Of a stretch of DNA of 64,000 nt, positions 22,636 to 34,100 are shown in pieces; the first letter of the stretch is position 1, and every line of letters begins with the position of its first letter. The DNA is taken from assembly GCF_001704415.2 (NCBI RefSeq), contig NC_030808.1, forward strand, positions 141,453,089 through 141,517,088, written 5' to 3'. The translations under genes were made by a program, and so were the position numbers. Origin of the DNA: Capra hircus. Taxonomy: Eukaryota > Chordata > Mammalia > Artiodactyla > Bovidae. Under the pieces are notes generated by a model, which was given only the letters and a program-made list of their open reading frames with translations, made no database searches and was not told the DNA's origin.

Positions 22636-22838
22636 CCCTGGTGGCTCAGAGTTTAAAGCGTCTGCCTGCAATGCAGGAGACCTGGGCTCGATCCCTGGGT
22701 CGGGAAGATCCCCTGGAGAAGGAAATGGCAACCGACTCCAGTATTCTTGCCTGGAGGATCCCATGGACAGAGGAGCCTGGTGGGCTACAGTCCATGGGGT
22801 CGCAAAGAGTTGGACACGACTGAGCGACTTCACTTTCG
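22636..22838 (+). mobile_element. Bov-tA SINE, little diverged
   Basis: Close to the family pattern throughout (gggtcgcaaagagttggaca). Flanks caccctctt and cgccctctc are a likely TSD. Confidence 0.96.
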
Positions 22839-22844
22839 CCCTCT

Positions 22845-23597
22845 CAGCCCAGGGATCAGAGTGACCATGTTTTCAGGTCGTGCATGTGAGATGGGTTCAG
22901 AAATGAACCTGCAGCCTGTCTCCTGCCTTTGAGGCATGAGCGATATCTACCTTCACAGGAGCTGAGGGAACATGAGGCTCTTGGCTCCTCTAGGAGGCAT
23001 TTGGGAAACCAGCCGGGTTTTCTCTTGGATGGTGTGATGTGATGCTTGGAACCACCACAGCCTTTTTGTCACCATGCGGGAAACCCCTTAGGGTAGAGCC
23101 AAGAGACAGAAGGCAAGCAGGTACTCAATGATATCCATTCCCAGACTTTCCAGAAATGACAGCCAAGGATCTTGTTTTACAGCCGGATTGAGCCAACGCT
23201 TGTGTTATAGAGAGCTTTGATGAATGCAACCTCTGACAGCTGCCACAAGTGAGCAGAAAAGCTAATAAAACACATTGGCCCATCTGTTCATACTTGGCCC
23301 TTCGCACCCACTATGTCAATACTTGCCTCACCGTCATGCGGAACTTGAACTTGGTGATATTAATAAAACCACTGGGTAGACACACTTGAACATTAGTTCA
23401 CCAGCCCAGGTGACAGACTCAGGTTATCATGGGTGTCTACTGAGACCCATTCATGTGGAGGGACCATGGGTTAGTCTGGGTTGCAGAAACCTGGGCAAGT
23501 ACCAGGAAATAATCTAGAATAAGGCTGTGTAAACAGAAAAACATACGAATGTGGGGCAGTCCAGTCTATTCTGTTTTTCTAGAATGTAGGTGTTCAC
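22845..23597. other. Single-copy DNA
   Basis: Nothing recognised. Confidence 0.4.
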
Positions 23598-24037
23598 TGC
23601 TATAGTGGATTGAACATTGTCTTGCCCAGAATTCATGTCCATCCAGGACTTTAAAATGCGACCTCATTTGGAAATAAGATCTTTGCAGATGCATAAGAAT
23701 TGGTTAAGAACCGGGAGATGAGCTAACCATGGATTATCCTGATGGGCCTTGAATCCAGTGCCTGCTGTCCAGGTTAGAAAAGGAATAATCCATGGGAATG
23801 GACAGGAATGGGAAGATGCGGGAGAGACCAGAGTGAGGTGTGTACAATCCAAGGGCTGCTGACCACCAGTAGGAAGCTGGGAGGATGGCCTAGATCAGAC
23901 TCTCCTTTGGAGACAAGGGACCAACCCTGCCCACACACTGATTTCGGAATTCTGGCCTCCAGAGGGTGAGGGGAATAAACTGTTGTTTCAGTCACAGAGT
24001 TTGTGGTCCCTTGTTCTGGCAGCCCTAGAAACCTGGC
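23598..24037 (+). mobile_element. MLT1-like LTR (ERVL-MaLR)
   Basis: Diverged copy: catttggaaataagatcttt, gcagatgcataag and the terminal ataaactgttgtttcagtca with tctggcagccctag. Its last 58 bases (23968-24025) are repeated exactly at 24477-24534. Confidence 0.7.
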
Positions 24038-24317
24038 ACCTGGGAATTCCAACTCTAAATCAACCCCCATTTCCACTGCCACCCCAGTAAAGAACCCCTG
24101 TGATCATGAAGTGCTGGTGGGTAGCATGTCTCAAGAACGGGTCCAGCCTCACTCACCCTGTGTCCCATGGCACCTAGCTTCCCTTAAGATAGGAACAGGC
24201 GCTCCGAGAGAAAAATGCCAGTTTCATGTGTAACAGGGAAGAGCTAAAATCGGACCCCATGTTGGATCTGTTTATTTCTCTTTACCTTTTTCTTTTCATT
24301 GCTTTACTATTATAAGC
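24038..24317. other. Unassigned DNA
   Basis: Nothing recognised between the LTR and the BovB. Confidence 0.4.
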
Positions 24318-24923
24318 ATACGCTCCTTGGAAGAAAAGTTACGAGCAACCTAGACAGCATATTCAAAAGCACAGACATTACTTCGCCGACTAAGGTCCGT
24401 CTAGCCAAGGCTATGGTTTTTCCAGTGGTCATGTATGGATGTGAGAGTTGGACTGTGAAGAAGGCTGAGGGGAGGGGAGGGGAATAAACTGTTGTTTCAG
24501 TCACAGAGTTTGTGGTCCCTTGTTCTGGCAGCCCCAATTGGTGCTTTTGAAGTGTGGTGTTGGAGAAGACTCTGGAGAGTCCCTTGGACTGCAAGGAGAT
24601 CCAACCAGTCCATTCTGAAGGAGATCAACCCTGGGATTTCTTTGGAAGGAATGATGCTAAAGCTGAAACTCCAGTACTTTGGCCACCTCATGCGAAGAGT
24701 TGACTCATTGGAGAAGACTTTGATGCTGGGAGGGATTGGGGGCAGGAGGAGAAGGGGACGACAGAGGATGAGATGGCTGGATGACATCATTGACTCGATG
24801 GACGTGAGTCTGAGTGAATTCCGGGAGTTGGTGATGGACAGGGATGCCTGGCGTGCTGCGATTCATGGGGTCGCAAAGAGTCAAACACAACTGAGCGACT
24901 GAAATGAACTGAACTGAACTGAT
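24318..24923 (+). mobile_element. BovB 3' part with a foreign 58-bp patch
   Basis: 24318-24470 and 24541-24923 are contiguous BovB sequence, including the tail gaactgaactgaactga. Between them the expected bases (encoding the stretch around the AERRRIDAFE-like peptide) are replaced by a copy of the MLT1-like LTR end found 509 bp upstream. Otherwise it is little diverged. Confidence 0.93.
24477..24534 (+). repeat. 58-bp exact duplicate of 23968-24025
   Basis: All 58 bases match, from the GAGGGGAATAAA start to the final GCCC. Direct orientation, offset 509 bp. Confidence 0.98.
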
Positions 24924-24925
24924 GG

Positions 24926-25304
24926 TCTGTCTCGGAGAACCCCTGTTCCTCTGCCTGAATGTTTAACTAAACATTTATTTAGCTCACAGAGAGACAATCT
25001 GACCCAGCCCAGAAAAGAAGAAAGTAACATATCCCCTCGGCAAGACTGGTCATTCCAAGAGATGTTTGCCAAACTGACGTCTCTTTTTACTTCCTCACTG
25101 CCCTCCTCCCTCAACCCTGCATCTCTGTTCTATAAAAGAACCTGGCATCAGACCCTGATAAGATGGTTATTTTGAGAAATTAATCTGCCATCTTCTTAGT
25201 TTGTGGGCTTTCCAAATAAAGTCATATTTCTTGCCTCAACATCTCATCTCTCGGGTTTATTGGCTTGTCCTGTGGCAAGCAGAGCAAGCTTGGATTTGGT
25301 AATA
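24926..25304 (+). mobile_element. ERV1-like solo LTR
   Basis: U3-like sequence, TATA box tataaaag at 25131-25138, poly(A) signal AATAAA at 25215-25220, then R/U5 text (ttgcctcaacatctcatctc) closing near 25304. It resembles a gammaretrovirus-like LTR of ruminants. No internal viral genes follow. It starts within a few bases of the BovB tail. Confidence 0.7.
25131..25138 (+). promoter_or_regulatory. TATA box of the solo LTR
   Basis: tataaaag, 84 bases upstream of the LTR poly(A) signal, the expected spacing for a short R region. Whether it is active cannot be read from the sequence. Confidence 0.5.
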
Positions 25305-26555
25305 CGTGGAGCTGGTGGCCACCTCATGTTGCTCTAAAGCTCCGTGTTGTAGGGACATTCATATTACCGTGTCATCAGCTCGGAGATGCTCTGGAGGAAA
25401 TAAACAACTTGGAGAATTTTTCCAGGCAGAGTTTCTGTCCATAGAATCTTTTCTTTCATCAAACACTTACAAAGACTTCAAAGAGCCAGGACACACAATG
25501 GGCCTTGAGGCCATCCTGCACTGTGATACACTGTCTTCCTGGTGAGAGAGGGAACACCAGAATGCCTGGCAGATCTGAGTTAAATTCATGCACCAAGGAG
25601 AGTCACATTTCTTTCTTTAGCACAGAGGTTAGCTGATGCAGTGGCATGGGAGGTAGATTTGGGGAGAGGGTCGTTTCTACCCAGAACACCAGTTCCTCCA
25701 GGCCAAGTGGCTGTTACCAGGTCCAAAAGGGAAAACATGGCTCAGCCCCAAGCCATAGGTCCAGGGCTGCCTGAGATTCAGCTGACCTGATGTAAAATGC
25801 TGAGTCCATATAGCAGGCACACAGTGCAGAGCAAAGAAAGTGAAATGTCTCATCCATGACATTTTATATCATTACATAATGAAATATTACTATTTTGGAT
25901 ATATAGAGTTAAAATACACTGGTGAAATTAATTTTAATATTACATTTTAATTTTTGAAATGTTTTGATGTGGCTCCCGCTTGCATCTAGAGCTACATTCC
26001 CCACCAGACAGAGCAGTGGGAGGGGTTTGGATGTTCTGACCTGCATTGTGGTAGGAGGGGCTTCACCTTGGCCCCTCCCAGGCTTCCCAGGAGGAAAGAT
26101 TGCAGCTTGCCGGCGCTAGGCGGTTGCGATCTAGTTCACAGGGGTTTCTGGAGCTCACACTTGGGGTACAGGGTCTAGATGGGGCCTCATGAGGAGAGGC
26201 AGCTCACGAATATCTTTGGTTACGATGGCCCACAGCTGGGGAGCCTTCACTCCGGCCTAGAAACAGAATCCCCACGTTTCTTCTCTTCCCACTTACTGTC
26301 CACTGACTCCACCTTCTGGAGGGTGGCCTTCACGGGCCACACATCTTTTGCTGGATGACCTTGTGGACAAACATGTGCTCAGGTCATTAATTCCCAGCCA
26401 GTAGAAGCAGGTCTGCATGCTGGGCTCGATGGGTAGAAGGTGGTGGAGTCCTTGGCGAGTTCCTGGAGGATGCAGGCGGGATCCCGGGTTCTAGGATCTC
26501 GTCTGGCCCAGCACAGTGCTGAGCGCATGGTTGGTGGTTTCAAACATCTGTGGAC
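25305..26555. other. Single-copy DNA, possible decayed retrocopy on minus strand
   Basis: 25305-26050 shows nothing recognised. 26095-26555 is GC-richer, and its minus strand gives protein-like text in shifting frames (for example ILQELAKDSTTFY, and ATLQKVESVDSKWEEKK after one correction of frame). I do not recognise the protein, and stops and shifts rule out a gene, so I record it only as a possibility. Confidence 0.25.
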
Positions 26556-26982
26556 ACTGTGAATGAAGACTGTTGCTGCCAGGTCAGTAAACAAAGGATG
26601 TCAAGCTATCACTTTACAGTCACCCTGAAGGTGGCCCCCACGAGATTCAGGATGAGGAAAGACAGGATCCCAGCCCCCATAGAGCAGGTGCTCATCAAAG
26701 GAATGACTGCAGTGAGCCCAGACTCTTGCATCTTCCCATACATAGAAAAGTGTTAAATTCATTAACCTGAGATGAAATCTGGTTTCCGTTCATTAATCTT
26801 TTGATCTTCCAACTACCTATTCTTTGTTACAAAACTCCAATGTATCCTGGCTCCTCCCTGACCTCCTCAGAACAGTCCCTCAGAGAGATCTGAGATGCTG
26901 TGTCCCGGGCTTAAATCCACAGAAACTAAAATTCATGAATAATTCTCAACTTTAGTCTGTGCGTTTATTTTTCAGTTGACAA
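26556..26982 (+). mobile_element. ERVK-like solo LTR
   Basis: Uninterrupted relative of the LTR at 10873-11727: shares gaaagacaggatcc-type text, cagtgagcccagactc, aaaactccaatgtatcctgg and the closing ttcagttgaca. No proviral genes flank it. Confidence 0.72.
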
Positions 26983-27257
26983 CCGAAAGCATGGGTTCGC
27001 TGCTTCTCTGCCACTTCCGCTCATAGTTTGTGCAGCTTACTCACCTCCCCAAAAGTGGTGGTGTGGAAGAACTCTCTCTGATTACAGTCTAACCTTCCTT
27101 TATGAGTAAAGGACATTCCTTCAGCTGTCCGGGGTTGGGGTTGGAGGCAGTGCAGTCGCAAGAAGGATGGGGGAGATCTGGTCAGCAGGGGGCAGTGTGG
27201 CACCCAGGGCCCTGCTTCTAAGGAAAGGATTGCTCGGCAGTGAGTGTTGATCCCTCA

Positions 27258-27456
27258 TTTGGCGACTCTTTGCAACCCCAAGAACCGTAACCTGCCAGGC
27301 TCCTCTGTCCATGGGATTCTCCAGGCAAGAATACTGGCGTGGGTTGCCATGCCCTCCTCCAGGGCATCTTCCCGACCCAGGGACTAAACCCGCGTCTCTT
27401 ATGTCCCCTGCATTGGCAGGTGGGTTCTTTACCATGAGCGCCACCTGGGAAGCCAA
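27258..27456 (-). mobile_element. Bov-tA SINE
   Basis: Complete body and head; the minus-strand 3' end near 27258 is diverged. Confidence 0.92.
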
Positions 27457-28372
27457 AAAATACATAAGCAAATGTAAATAAAAGTACAAAGACAGATCTC
27501 AGGGGAGTTTCTGAGAGGTCCTGGCAGCAACCTGCCCTGGCAGAGGAAAGGAGCAGTCCTTGGCATCTCCCCACGGGCCAGCTTCTGCCCGCGTGGAATG
27601 ACGCTTAGGACTTCAGTCCTTGAAGGGGCGCACACACATGACTTATTCATTAAGCTATCACTTCATATAAGCTATCATTTATTGCACGTACATTAATTGT
27701 CCCCCTAAAGCGTGAACCTTGCTCTGGGTATTTTCTCACTGGTCCTGGCTGTTGCGTGAGCCTCCGCCAGCAGAGGCATGTCTGGACCCTATGCAGAAGG
27801 AGCTTGGGGGTCTCCGTGTGAGGCGGGAGGTGCCACAGTCCATGGGCCAGAGAGGGAGGCCCTGGGGCAGCATGTCACCAGGTGTCGGCCCCTCGGGGGC
27901 AGGCAGACAGTGGGCAGCTGGGGCTTCACCACGTGTGTGCTCCGCATGGACCTGTAGGTTCTCTGCACCAAGGGCTCCTTGCCTCACACCGGAGGCAAGC
28001 GTCTCTGTGAGTGCGGTTTGCCGGAACCTGGCTGAACCTGAGCTGGACAGACATCTGGGTCCAGAGCTGCAACGTCCAGACGAGGGCGCTCTCTCCCTTG
28101 CTTTGAAGGGAGCCTCCACCTTCTATGCCTTGTGGAGTAAGGGAGTGGGGACGTGGCCCTCCGCCCGGGGCAGCCGGCCTCAAATTCCGCAGGCCCAGAA
28201 GCACAGGACACTGCAAGGTGGGCAGGAGAAATCCTGAAGCCCTCCTCTCACTCTGTCGCAAACACATGCTCTGTGTTTGGAGAGATGGGGTGAAGGGTCC
28301 CTATCATTGTCTTGACACTGAAACTTTTAAAGAGGCAAGAAATATAAAATTTTTATTTTTTTTTTAAGCAAA
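27457..28372. other. GC-rich single-copy DNA, no recognised gene
   Basis: Frames up to 172 codons (27719-28237, +) are open, but so are overlapping minus-strand frames, and none resembles a known family. Confidence 0.4.
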
Positions 28373-28592
28373 ATTTGTTGTTGTTCAGTCGCTAATTCAT
28401 GTCCGATTCATTGAGACCCCATGGACTGCAACACGCCAGGCTCCCCGTCCTTCACTATCTCCCAGAGTTTGCTCAAATTCATGTCCACTGAGTCAGTGAT
28501 GCTATCCGACCATCTCATCCTCTGCTGCCCCCTTCTCATTTTACCTTCAAACTTAACCAGCATCAGGGTCTTTTCCAACAATTTAGCAAAAC
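28373..28592 (-). mobile_element. BovB 3' end
   Basis: Tail tttgttgttgttcagtcgc at 28375; truncated near 28592 after the cattgagaaaagac-equivalent. Confidence 0.93.
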
Positions 28593-29324
28593 TGGTCCCT
28601 GCTGAGTGCCTCAAATTCTGTTGCTGGGGTCTGACCCAACCTTCCTGGGGTTTCTGAGGGTGACCAAGCCTGAGCAAAGCAAGGACTGTAGACTGAGTTC
28701 TCCAGGGACTCTGCATGGGGCAGGACACGGCGGCGGCGGGGGATGGGGGGAGTCTTTTTTACTGACGTGCACCTCCTTGCCCACACACACTCTAGCCCCC
28801 AGCCCCAGCCCCCTGGGCCATCCATCGGGGGGAAGACTCTGCCTCGTGGAGGGCATCCACGCAGTGGGTTCAGAACGCATCCTCCTGGTAAGAAAGGCAG
28901 AGCCGCCCAGATTCCTCTCCTGCCCATCTCTGCCAAGACGCCCAGGAATGAGAGTTTGCCGGCAGCAACTTTAGCCTCAGGACTTGAACGGAGCTTTGAT
29001 CTGGATCCTAGAGCCTTGAGTGTGGGAAGCTTGCAGCTCCTTGGGTCTGGGAACAAGCCCGGACAGCTCCACTGCAAGCCTCACCTCTGCCTGGCGCCCT
29101 CCCCTGCTCACTCCCCTGCGGAGCTCCACGAAGGGGCCACCCTGGAGGAAGTTCTCAGGAGGAGGTCCAGACCTCTGCGTGCAAGCTGCCTTGTACCTCT
29201 GGTCTCCATGCTCCGCAATACAGTGGACGTTTTCATGAGTTTACAGGGTGGAAGCCTCTCCTTTTACGTCTCAGGTCACTTATTTAAACCAGCCCGTGTC
29301 TCCTAGACATTTATTCACTCACTG
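28593..29324. other. GC-rich single-copy DNA
   Basis: Contains a short GGC run (28728-28740). Frames up to 187 codons on either strand are not recognisable. Confidence 0.4.
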
Positions 29325-29540
29325 GGCTTCCCTGATGGCTCAAACACTAAAGAATATGCCTGCAATGCAGGAGACCTTGGGTCCCATCCCTGGGTTGGGA
29401 AGATCCCCTGGAGAAGGGAATGACAATCCACTCCAGAATTCTTGGCCTGGAGAACCCCATGGACAAAGGAGCCTGGTGGGCTGTGATCCATGGGGTTGCA
29501 AGAGTCAGACATGACTGAGCAACTAACCCTTTCATTTTAC
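29325..29540 (+). mobile_element. Bov-tA SINE
   Basis: Head gggcttccctgatggctc; body complete to catgactgagcaactaac. Confidence 0.95.
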
Positions 29541-29771
29541 TTTCACTTCATCTCACAAATGTGTCCTTCATCCCTCCCTCACCCCACTGCTGAGCTTCAG
29601 TCTGGGATGGAGGATTTATCCTTCTGCGGCTCTGGCTCAATGGATACTCCGAGCCTGATCCAGAAAACACATGGGAAATGAGGGCCAGAAGAGTGAGAAC
29701 TTCTAGCCTCTGTAGTTGATAGATGGGAGAGACAAAGCATCCTTAAGAATGTCATTTTTAAAAACAATTTT

Positions 29772-30103
29772 GCTTGTTTATTTTCGGCTGTGCCGAGTTT
29801 GCACTGTTGCACGGGTTTTGCTCTAGTTGCTGCGAGTGGGGGCTACTCTGTAGCTGCAGTCGGCACGCTTCTCAAAGCGGTGGCTTCTCTTGCTGCGGAG
29901 CAGACTGCGCACCCAGGCTTCAGTAGTTTCAGCACGTAGGCTCAGTAGCTGCAGCTGCAGGGCTCTAGAACAGTCTCAGTAGCTATGGCGCAAGGGCGTC
30001 ATTGCGTCAAGGCAGGTGGGATCTTCCCAGATCAGGGATCGAACCCATGTCTTCTGCACTGGCAGGAGGATTCCTTACCACTGAGCCACTGGGAAGTCCA
30101 GGT
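29772..30103 (-). mobile_element. CHR-2-like SINE, long form
   Basis: Plus-strand ggcttctcttgctgcgg and ccactgagccactgggaagt mark body and head. The tail lies at 29772-29785. Confidence 0.88.
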
Positions 30104-30109
30104 CTTAAA

Positions 30110-30832
30110 TGTTTTAAGATTTATCTTTTAGAGCAGTTTTAGGTTTACAATAAAACTGAGTCTCACCCAGAGTGCATCGTTCCCATTAGGGTTCACTCTC
30201 AGTGTTTTTTGTCCTGTGGGTTTGGACAAATGCATAATGACTTGTGTACATCATTATGAAGCTTCCCAGGTGACTCGGGGATAAAGAACCCGCCTGCCAA
30301 TGCAGGAGACACCGGTTTGATCCCGGGGTGGGGAAGATCCCCTGGAGGAGGAAATGGCAACCTGCTCCAGTGTTCCTGCCTGGGGAGTCCCATGGACAGA
30401 GGAGCTTCCTTCACTTAGTAGTCACACACCCTTTGGGCTGAGGAACACTTGTTCACACAATTCCATAGCTGATCTTATTCTAGCCCTGGACGATGTTCCA
30501 CCATCCAGATATGCCTCTGTTCATTTGTTCACTTACTGAAGGACATCTTGACTGCTTCCAACTTTCGGCAATTACGAATAAAGCTGCTATAACCATCTAT
30601 GTGTACGTTTTTATGGGGACATAAGTTTTCAACTCTTGTGGGTAAATCTTAACACCAAGGAGCACAATTGCCGGGTCATATGATAAGTCTGTTTAGTTTT
30701 GTAAGAAACCTCCACACTATTTTCCAAAGTGACTGCACCATTTTGCGTTCTCTTCAGCAATGAACGAGAGTTCCTGTTGCTCCACAACCTCACCAGCATT
30801 TGGTAAAGTCCATGTTCAGGATTTAGGCCATC
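30110..30832 (-). mobile_element. Old L1 fragment split by Bov-tA
   Basis: 30110-30259 and 30406-30832 hold reversed L1 3' sequence (ttttaggtttacaataaaac; gaataaagctgctataacca; ccaaagtgactgcaccattt). Confidence 0.78.
30260..30405 (+). mobile_element. Bov-tA SINE, 3'-truncated
   Basis: The head is complete, but the copy stops at gacagaggagc, missing the last 50-60 bases. Confidence 0.9.
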
Positions 30833-30836
30833 TTAA

Positions 30837-30956
30837 GCTAAGTCACTTCAGTCATGTCCAACTCTGTGCGACCCCATAGACGGCAGCCCACCAGGGTCCC
30901 CCGTCCCTGGGATTCTCCAGGCAAGAACACTGGAGTGGGTTGCCATTTCCTTCTCC
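30837..30956 (-). mobile_element. Bov-A monomer
   Basis: Only the half of Bov-A2 nearest the tail is present (gacggcagcccaccagg), ending exactly at the monomer junction ccttctcc. Confidence 0.88.
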
Positions 30957-31196
30957 ATGAAAATATTCCATAAATGAATTTCAGTAACTTTTAAACATTC
31001 CACAAAATTTCCTAAGAACCTGTGAGAGTATAACCATCTTAATATGTGTGTATTTCATCATTGTTGTTGCAGTTCTCTGATGACATACAATGTGGAGGGA
31101 AATGGGAATTTGATTAGCAAACCAATTGAGTCTGTGAAAGTCATCAAAAAAGTTATCCCTTCATTGAATACATTTTTGTGAAAGTCAAGTATTACT

Positions 31197-31407
31197 GTTG
31201 TTGTTCAGTTGCTAAGTCATGTCCAACTCTTTTGCAACCCCACGGGCTGTAGCCCACCAGGCTCCTCTGTCCATGGGATTTTACAGGCAAAGGCACTGGA
31301 GTGGGTTGCCATTTCCTTCTCCAGGGGATCTTCCTGACCCAGGAATGGAACCCACATTTTCTACACTGGCAAGTGGATTTTTTATCACTGAGCCACTAGG
31401 AAAGCCC
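31197..31407 (-). mobile_element. Bov-tA SINE with 11-bp TSD
   Basis: Flanks caagtattact (31186-31196) and caagcattact (31408-31418). Confidence 0.95.
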
Positions 31408-31509
31408 CAAGCATTACTCTAGGTTATATTTAAATCATATGTGCACATATGTGAAATAAATAGGCTATTTGACATATATAAAGTATATTTTTATAAATGC
31501 AAAAATATA

Positions 31510-31855
31510 AAAGGACCTACTGTATAGCACAGGGAACTATATTCAGTGCTTTGCAATGGCCTATAAGGGAAAAGAATTTGAAAAAGAAAAAAATATATAT
31601 GTAAGTATGACTGAATCACTTTGCTATACACTGAAACTAAAACAACATTATAAATCCACTATACTTCAATTTTTTAAAAAATGAAAAACAACCAGAAAAA
31701 AATGGGAATGTAAAAAAAAAGAGAGAAAATCTTAAAAAGAAAATCAAGAATAATCTTGTTTTGAGTAACTATAAATGGAATCTAACCTTTAAAAATTATG
31801 AATCACTATATTATATAGTTGTATATATTAGAAATTATACTTCAATGAAAACCCT
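31510..31855 (+). mobile_element. L1 3' ends, two adjoining pieces
   Basis: 31510-31690 has the L1 3' terminus (ggacctactgtatagcacag, actgaatcactttgctatac); 31755-31855 repeats a second, more diverged terminus (agaaattatacttcaatgaa). Confidence 0.75.
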
Positions 31856-32199
31856 AAAATCTCATGACCCAGAGATAATCACTGTAAATTTTGATAAACT
31901 ATCTCCCAGTGAAGCAATGAAAATATTTTAAAAATCTTAAGCATATCTTCTATTCTTCAAACATCAAATTTTTATATCTAAAAGTAAAAACAAGAAAAGA
32001 AGGTTGTACCACTTCACAAAAAGATCAGAACAGAACTTTGTATTACCCATTTTTCAGTGTGCTTTCAAAAAACTTGGGCCTGGGTATTCCAGAAAATATT
32101 AAGTAAACAAATATTGCAGTCTGAATAGTGCTACACTAAAAAGCAGAAGTAAATATTTATAGAAAGCTTTAAATTCAAAGATATTTCTATGGGAAGATT
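31856..32199. other. AT-rich unassigned DNA
   Basis: Nothing recognised. Confidence 0.4.
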
Positions 32200-32400
32200 G
32201 GGCTTCCCTGGTGGCTCAGACGGTAAAGCTTCTGCCTGCAATGCGGGAGAACTGGGTTCGATTCCTGGGTCGGGAAGATCCCCTGGAGAAGGATATGGCA
32301 ATCCACTCCAGCACTCTTGCCTGGAAAATCCCATGGACGGAGGAGCCTGATAGGCTACAGTTCATGGGGTCGCAAAGAGTCGGGCACGACTGAGCGACTT
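32200..32400 (+). mobile_element. Bov-tA SINE, little diverged
   Basis: Near family pattern, followed by a CACT-rich tail (32399-32414). Confidence 0.96.
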
Positions 32401-32714
32401 CACTCACTCACTCATGCAGGTTCAGCAATCCCTGTTGGGCGTCATCCCTTGTATGTAGTCAGCCATCCTTTGCTACTGGTATTTAATGTCTTTTTCTTAC
32501 TGAGCCCAATAGAACAGATTTATCTCAGAGTTGATAGCAATAAGAAATTTTCTCCTGTGAGAAAATGTGGGACAATTGAAAAGAAAGAATTCAAGGGAAT
32601 AATTTAGCTGTGAAATTATATATAAAATCCTGAAAGAGATAAAGACATCATAGAAAGTCAGGAATAGTACCAGCATATAATAACAAAATCTTTTGGTAAA
32701 TTTAAAGCAAATAG

Positions 32715-32905
32715 GGGAACATCCCTGGTGGTCCAGTGGTTAAGAATCCACCTTCCAATGATTGAGACTTGGGTTCAATCCTTGGTTGGTGAACTAAGAT
32801 CCCACATGCTATAACCAGAGTCCATGAGCCATAACTAGAGAAAGCCCATGCACCACGATGAAGACCCAGACAGCCAAAAGTAGAAATAAATAATAAAACA
32901 AATGT
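32715..32905 (+). mobile_element. CHR-2-like SINE
   Basis: Head catccctggtggtccagtgg and a tail of AAATAAT units. Confidence 0.88.
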
Positions 32906-33140
32906 TTATCACTTTATTTAAATATGTAATTTTCCAGCTCTGATTTCATGAGTTATAAAATGAAAAAAGACACGTAACAAGATAAAGGATGCTCTATGGA
33001 GCACCAGTGAGACAGAAGTGTGCCACATGGTAAGCGTGCAGGGGACAGAATGGAGAGCAGACTGACCTCTCATATCAGATGATGCTAGGATGGCCCAATA
33101 GCCTTGGAACCAGGTAATGAACCATATTTGGGAGAGTTGG

Positions 33141-33355
33141 GGCTTCCCTAGTGGCTCAGATGGTAAAGAATCTGCCTGCAATGCAGGAGACCTGGCTTCG
33201 ATCCCTGGGTTGGGAAGATCCCCTAGAGGAGGACATGGCAACCCACTCCAGTAATCTTGCCTGGAGAATCCCAAGGACAGAGGAGCCTGGAGGGCTACAG
33301 TCCATGGGGTTGCAAAGAGTCGGACATGACTGAGCAACCAACACTTTCACTTTCA
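33141..33355 (+). mobile_element. Bov-tA SINE
   Basis: Complete, with a CACTTTCACTTTC tail. Confidence 0.96.
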
Positions 33356-33654
33356 GAATGTGATCTATAAATGTGAGGTCTGACATTGTCCTCGGTTTTG
33401 CTGATTGGTGGCCTGATCAGGGCTGGATGGACTGAAGTTTGGGCTGAGCCTGGTCATTGTCTCTGGAGCCTGTGGTTCAGGAAGAAAGATAGTAACCAAG
33501 GTAACAGCATCAGGAACTGCAACCTGAGAGCCCACCTGGAAAGGACAAGTGGGAAGTGCCGAGACCTGGAGAAGCCCTCCTGCACAGAACAGAGACCCTG
33601 AGTGGGGAGGAGTCTGGCTTGTTCCAGTCCCTGAGGGACCGTATATGTAGTCAG
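33356..33654. other. Unassigned DNA
   Basis: Possibly an LTR (ctgattggtggcctgatcag), but I cannot assign it. Confidence 0.3.
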
Positions 33655-34100
33655 AGGAATGACACCTTCTCCCAAAGATCTCCATGTCCTAGTGTGCATC
33701 ACCAGGAACTTGGTACAGTACACGTCAAAGGGAATTCAGGCGGCAGGCAGAGCTGACATCGCTAAACCACTGACCTTAACTTTGGGAGGTTTTCCTGGAT
33801 TATCCAGATGGGACACTAATGTAAATACAAGAGTTCTTAAAAGTGGGAGGTTCTGACCCAGTGTAGCTACCTGTGAAGAAGGATGATGGGGCTCCAAGTC
33901 AAGGAGTAAGGGTGCTCCTAGGAGGTGGAAAAGGCAAGGAAACAGCTTTTTCCTGCTGGAGCCTCAGGAGGATTTGTGCTGCTAACACCTTGGTTTCAGC
34001 CCAGTGAGACCCATTGCAGACTTGTGATCTCCAGATGCTTAATATGGTCATTTTCTATGCACTAATTTTTGGTAGTTTGCTACAGAATCTGTAGTAGGAG
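33655..34100 (+). mobile_element. Old LTR, MLT1-like (probable)
   Basis: Markers include cctggattatccagatggga, gtggaaaaggcaaggaaac and tttcagcccagtgagaccc. The family is inferred; it is more diverged than the copy at 21577. Confidence 0.5.

Noticed and set aside
10873..26982. The two ERVK-like LTRs as ends of one provirus
   Set aside because: About 15 kb between them holds MIR, BovB, L1, MLT1-like and single-copy DNA but no viral genes.
27719..29306. Several frames of 120-187 codons on both strands
   Set aside because: GC-rich DNA has few stop codons. Overlapping frames are open on both strands, composition is Pro/Ser/Gly-rich and nothing is recognisable.
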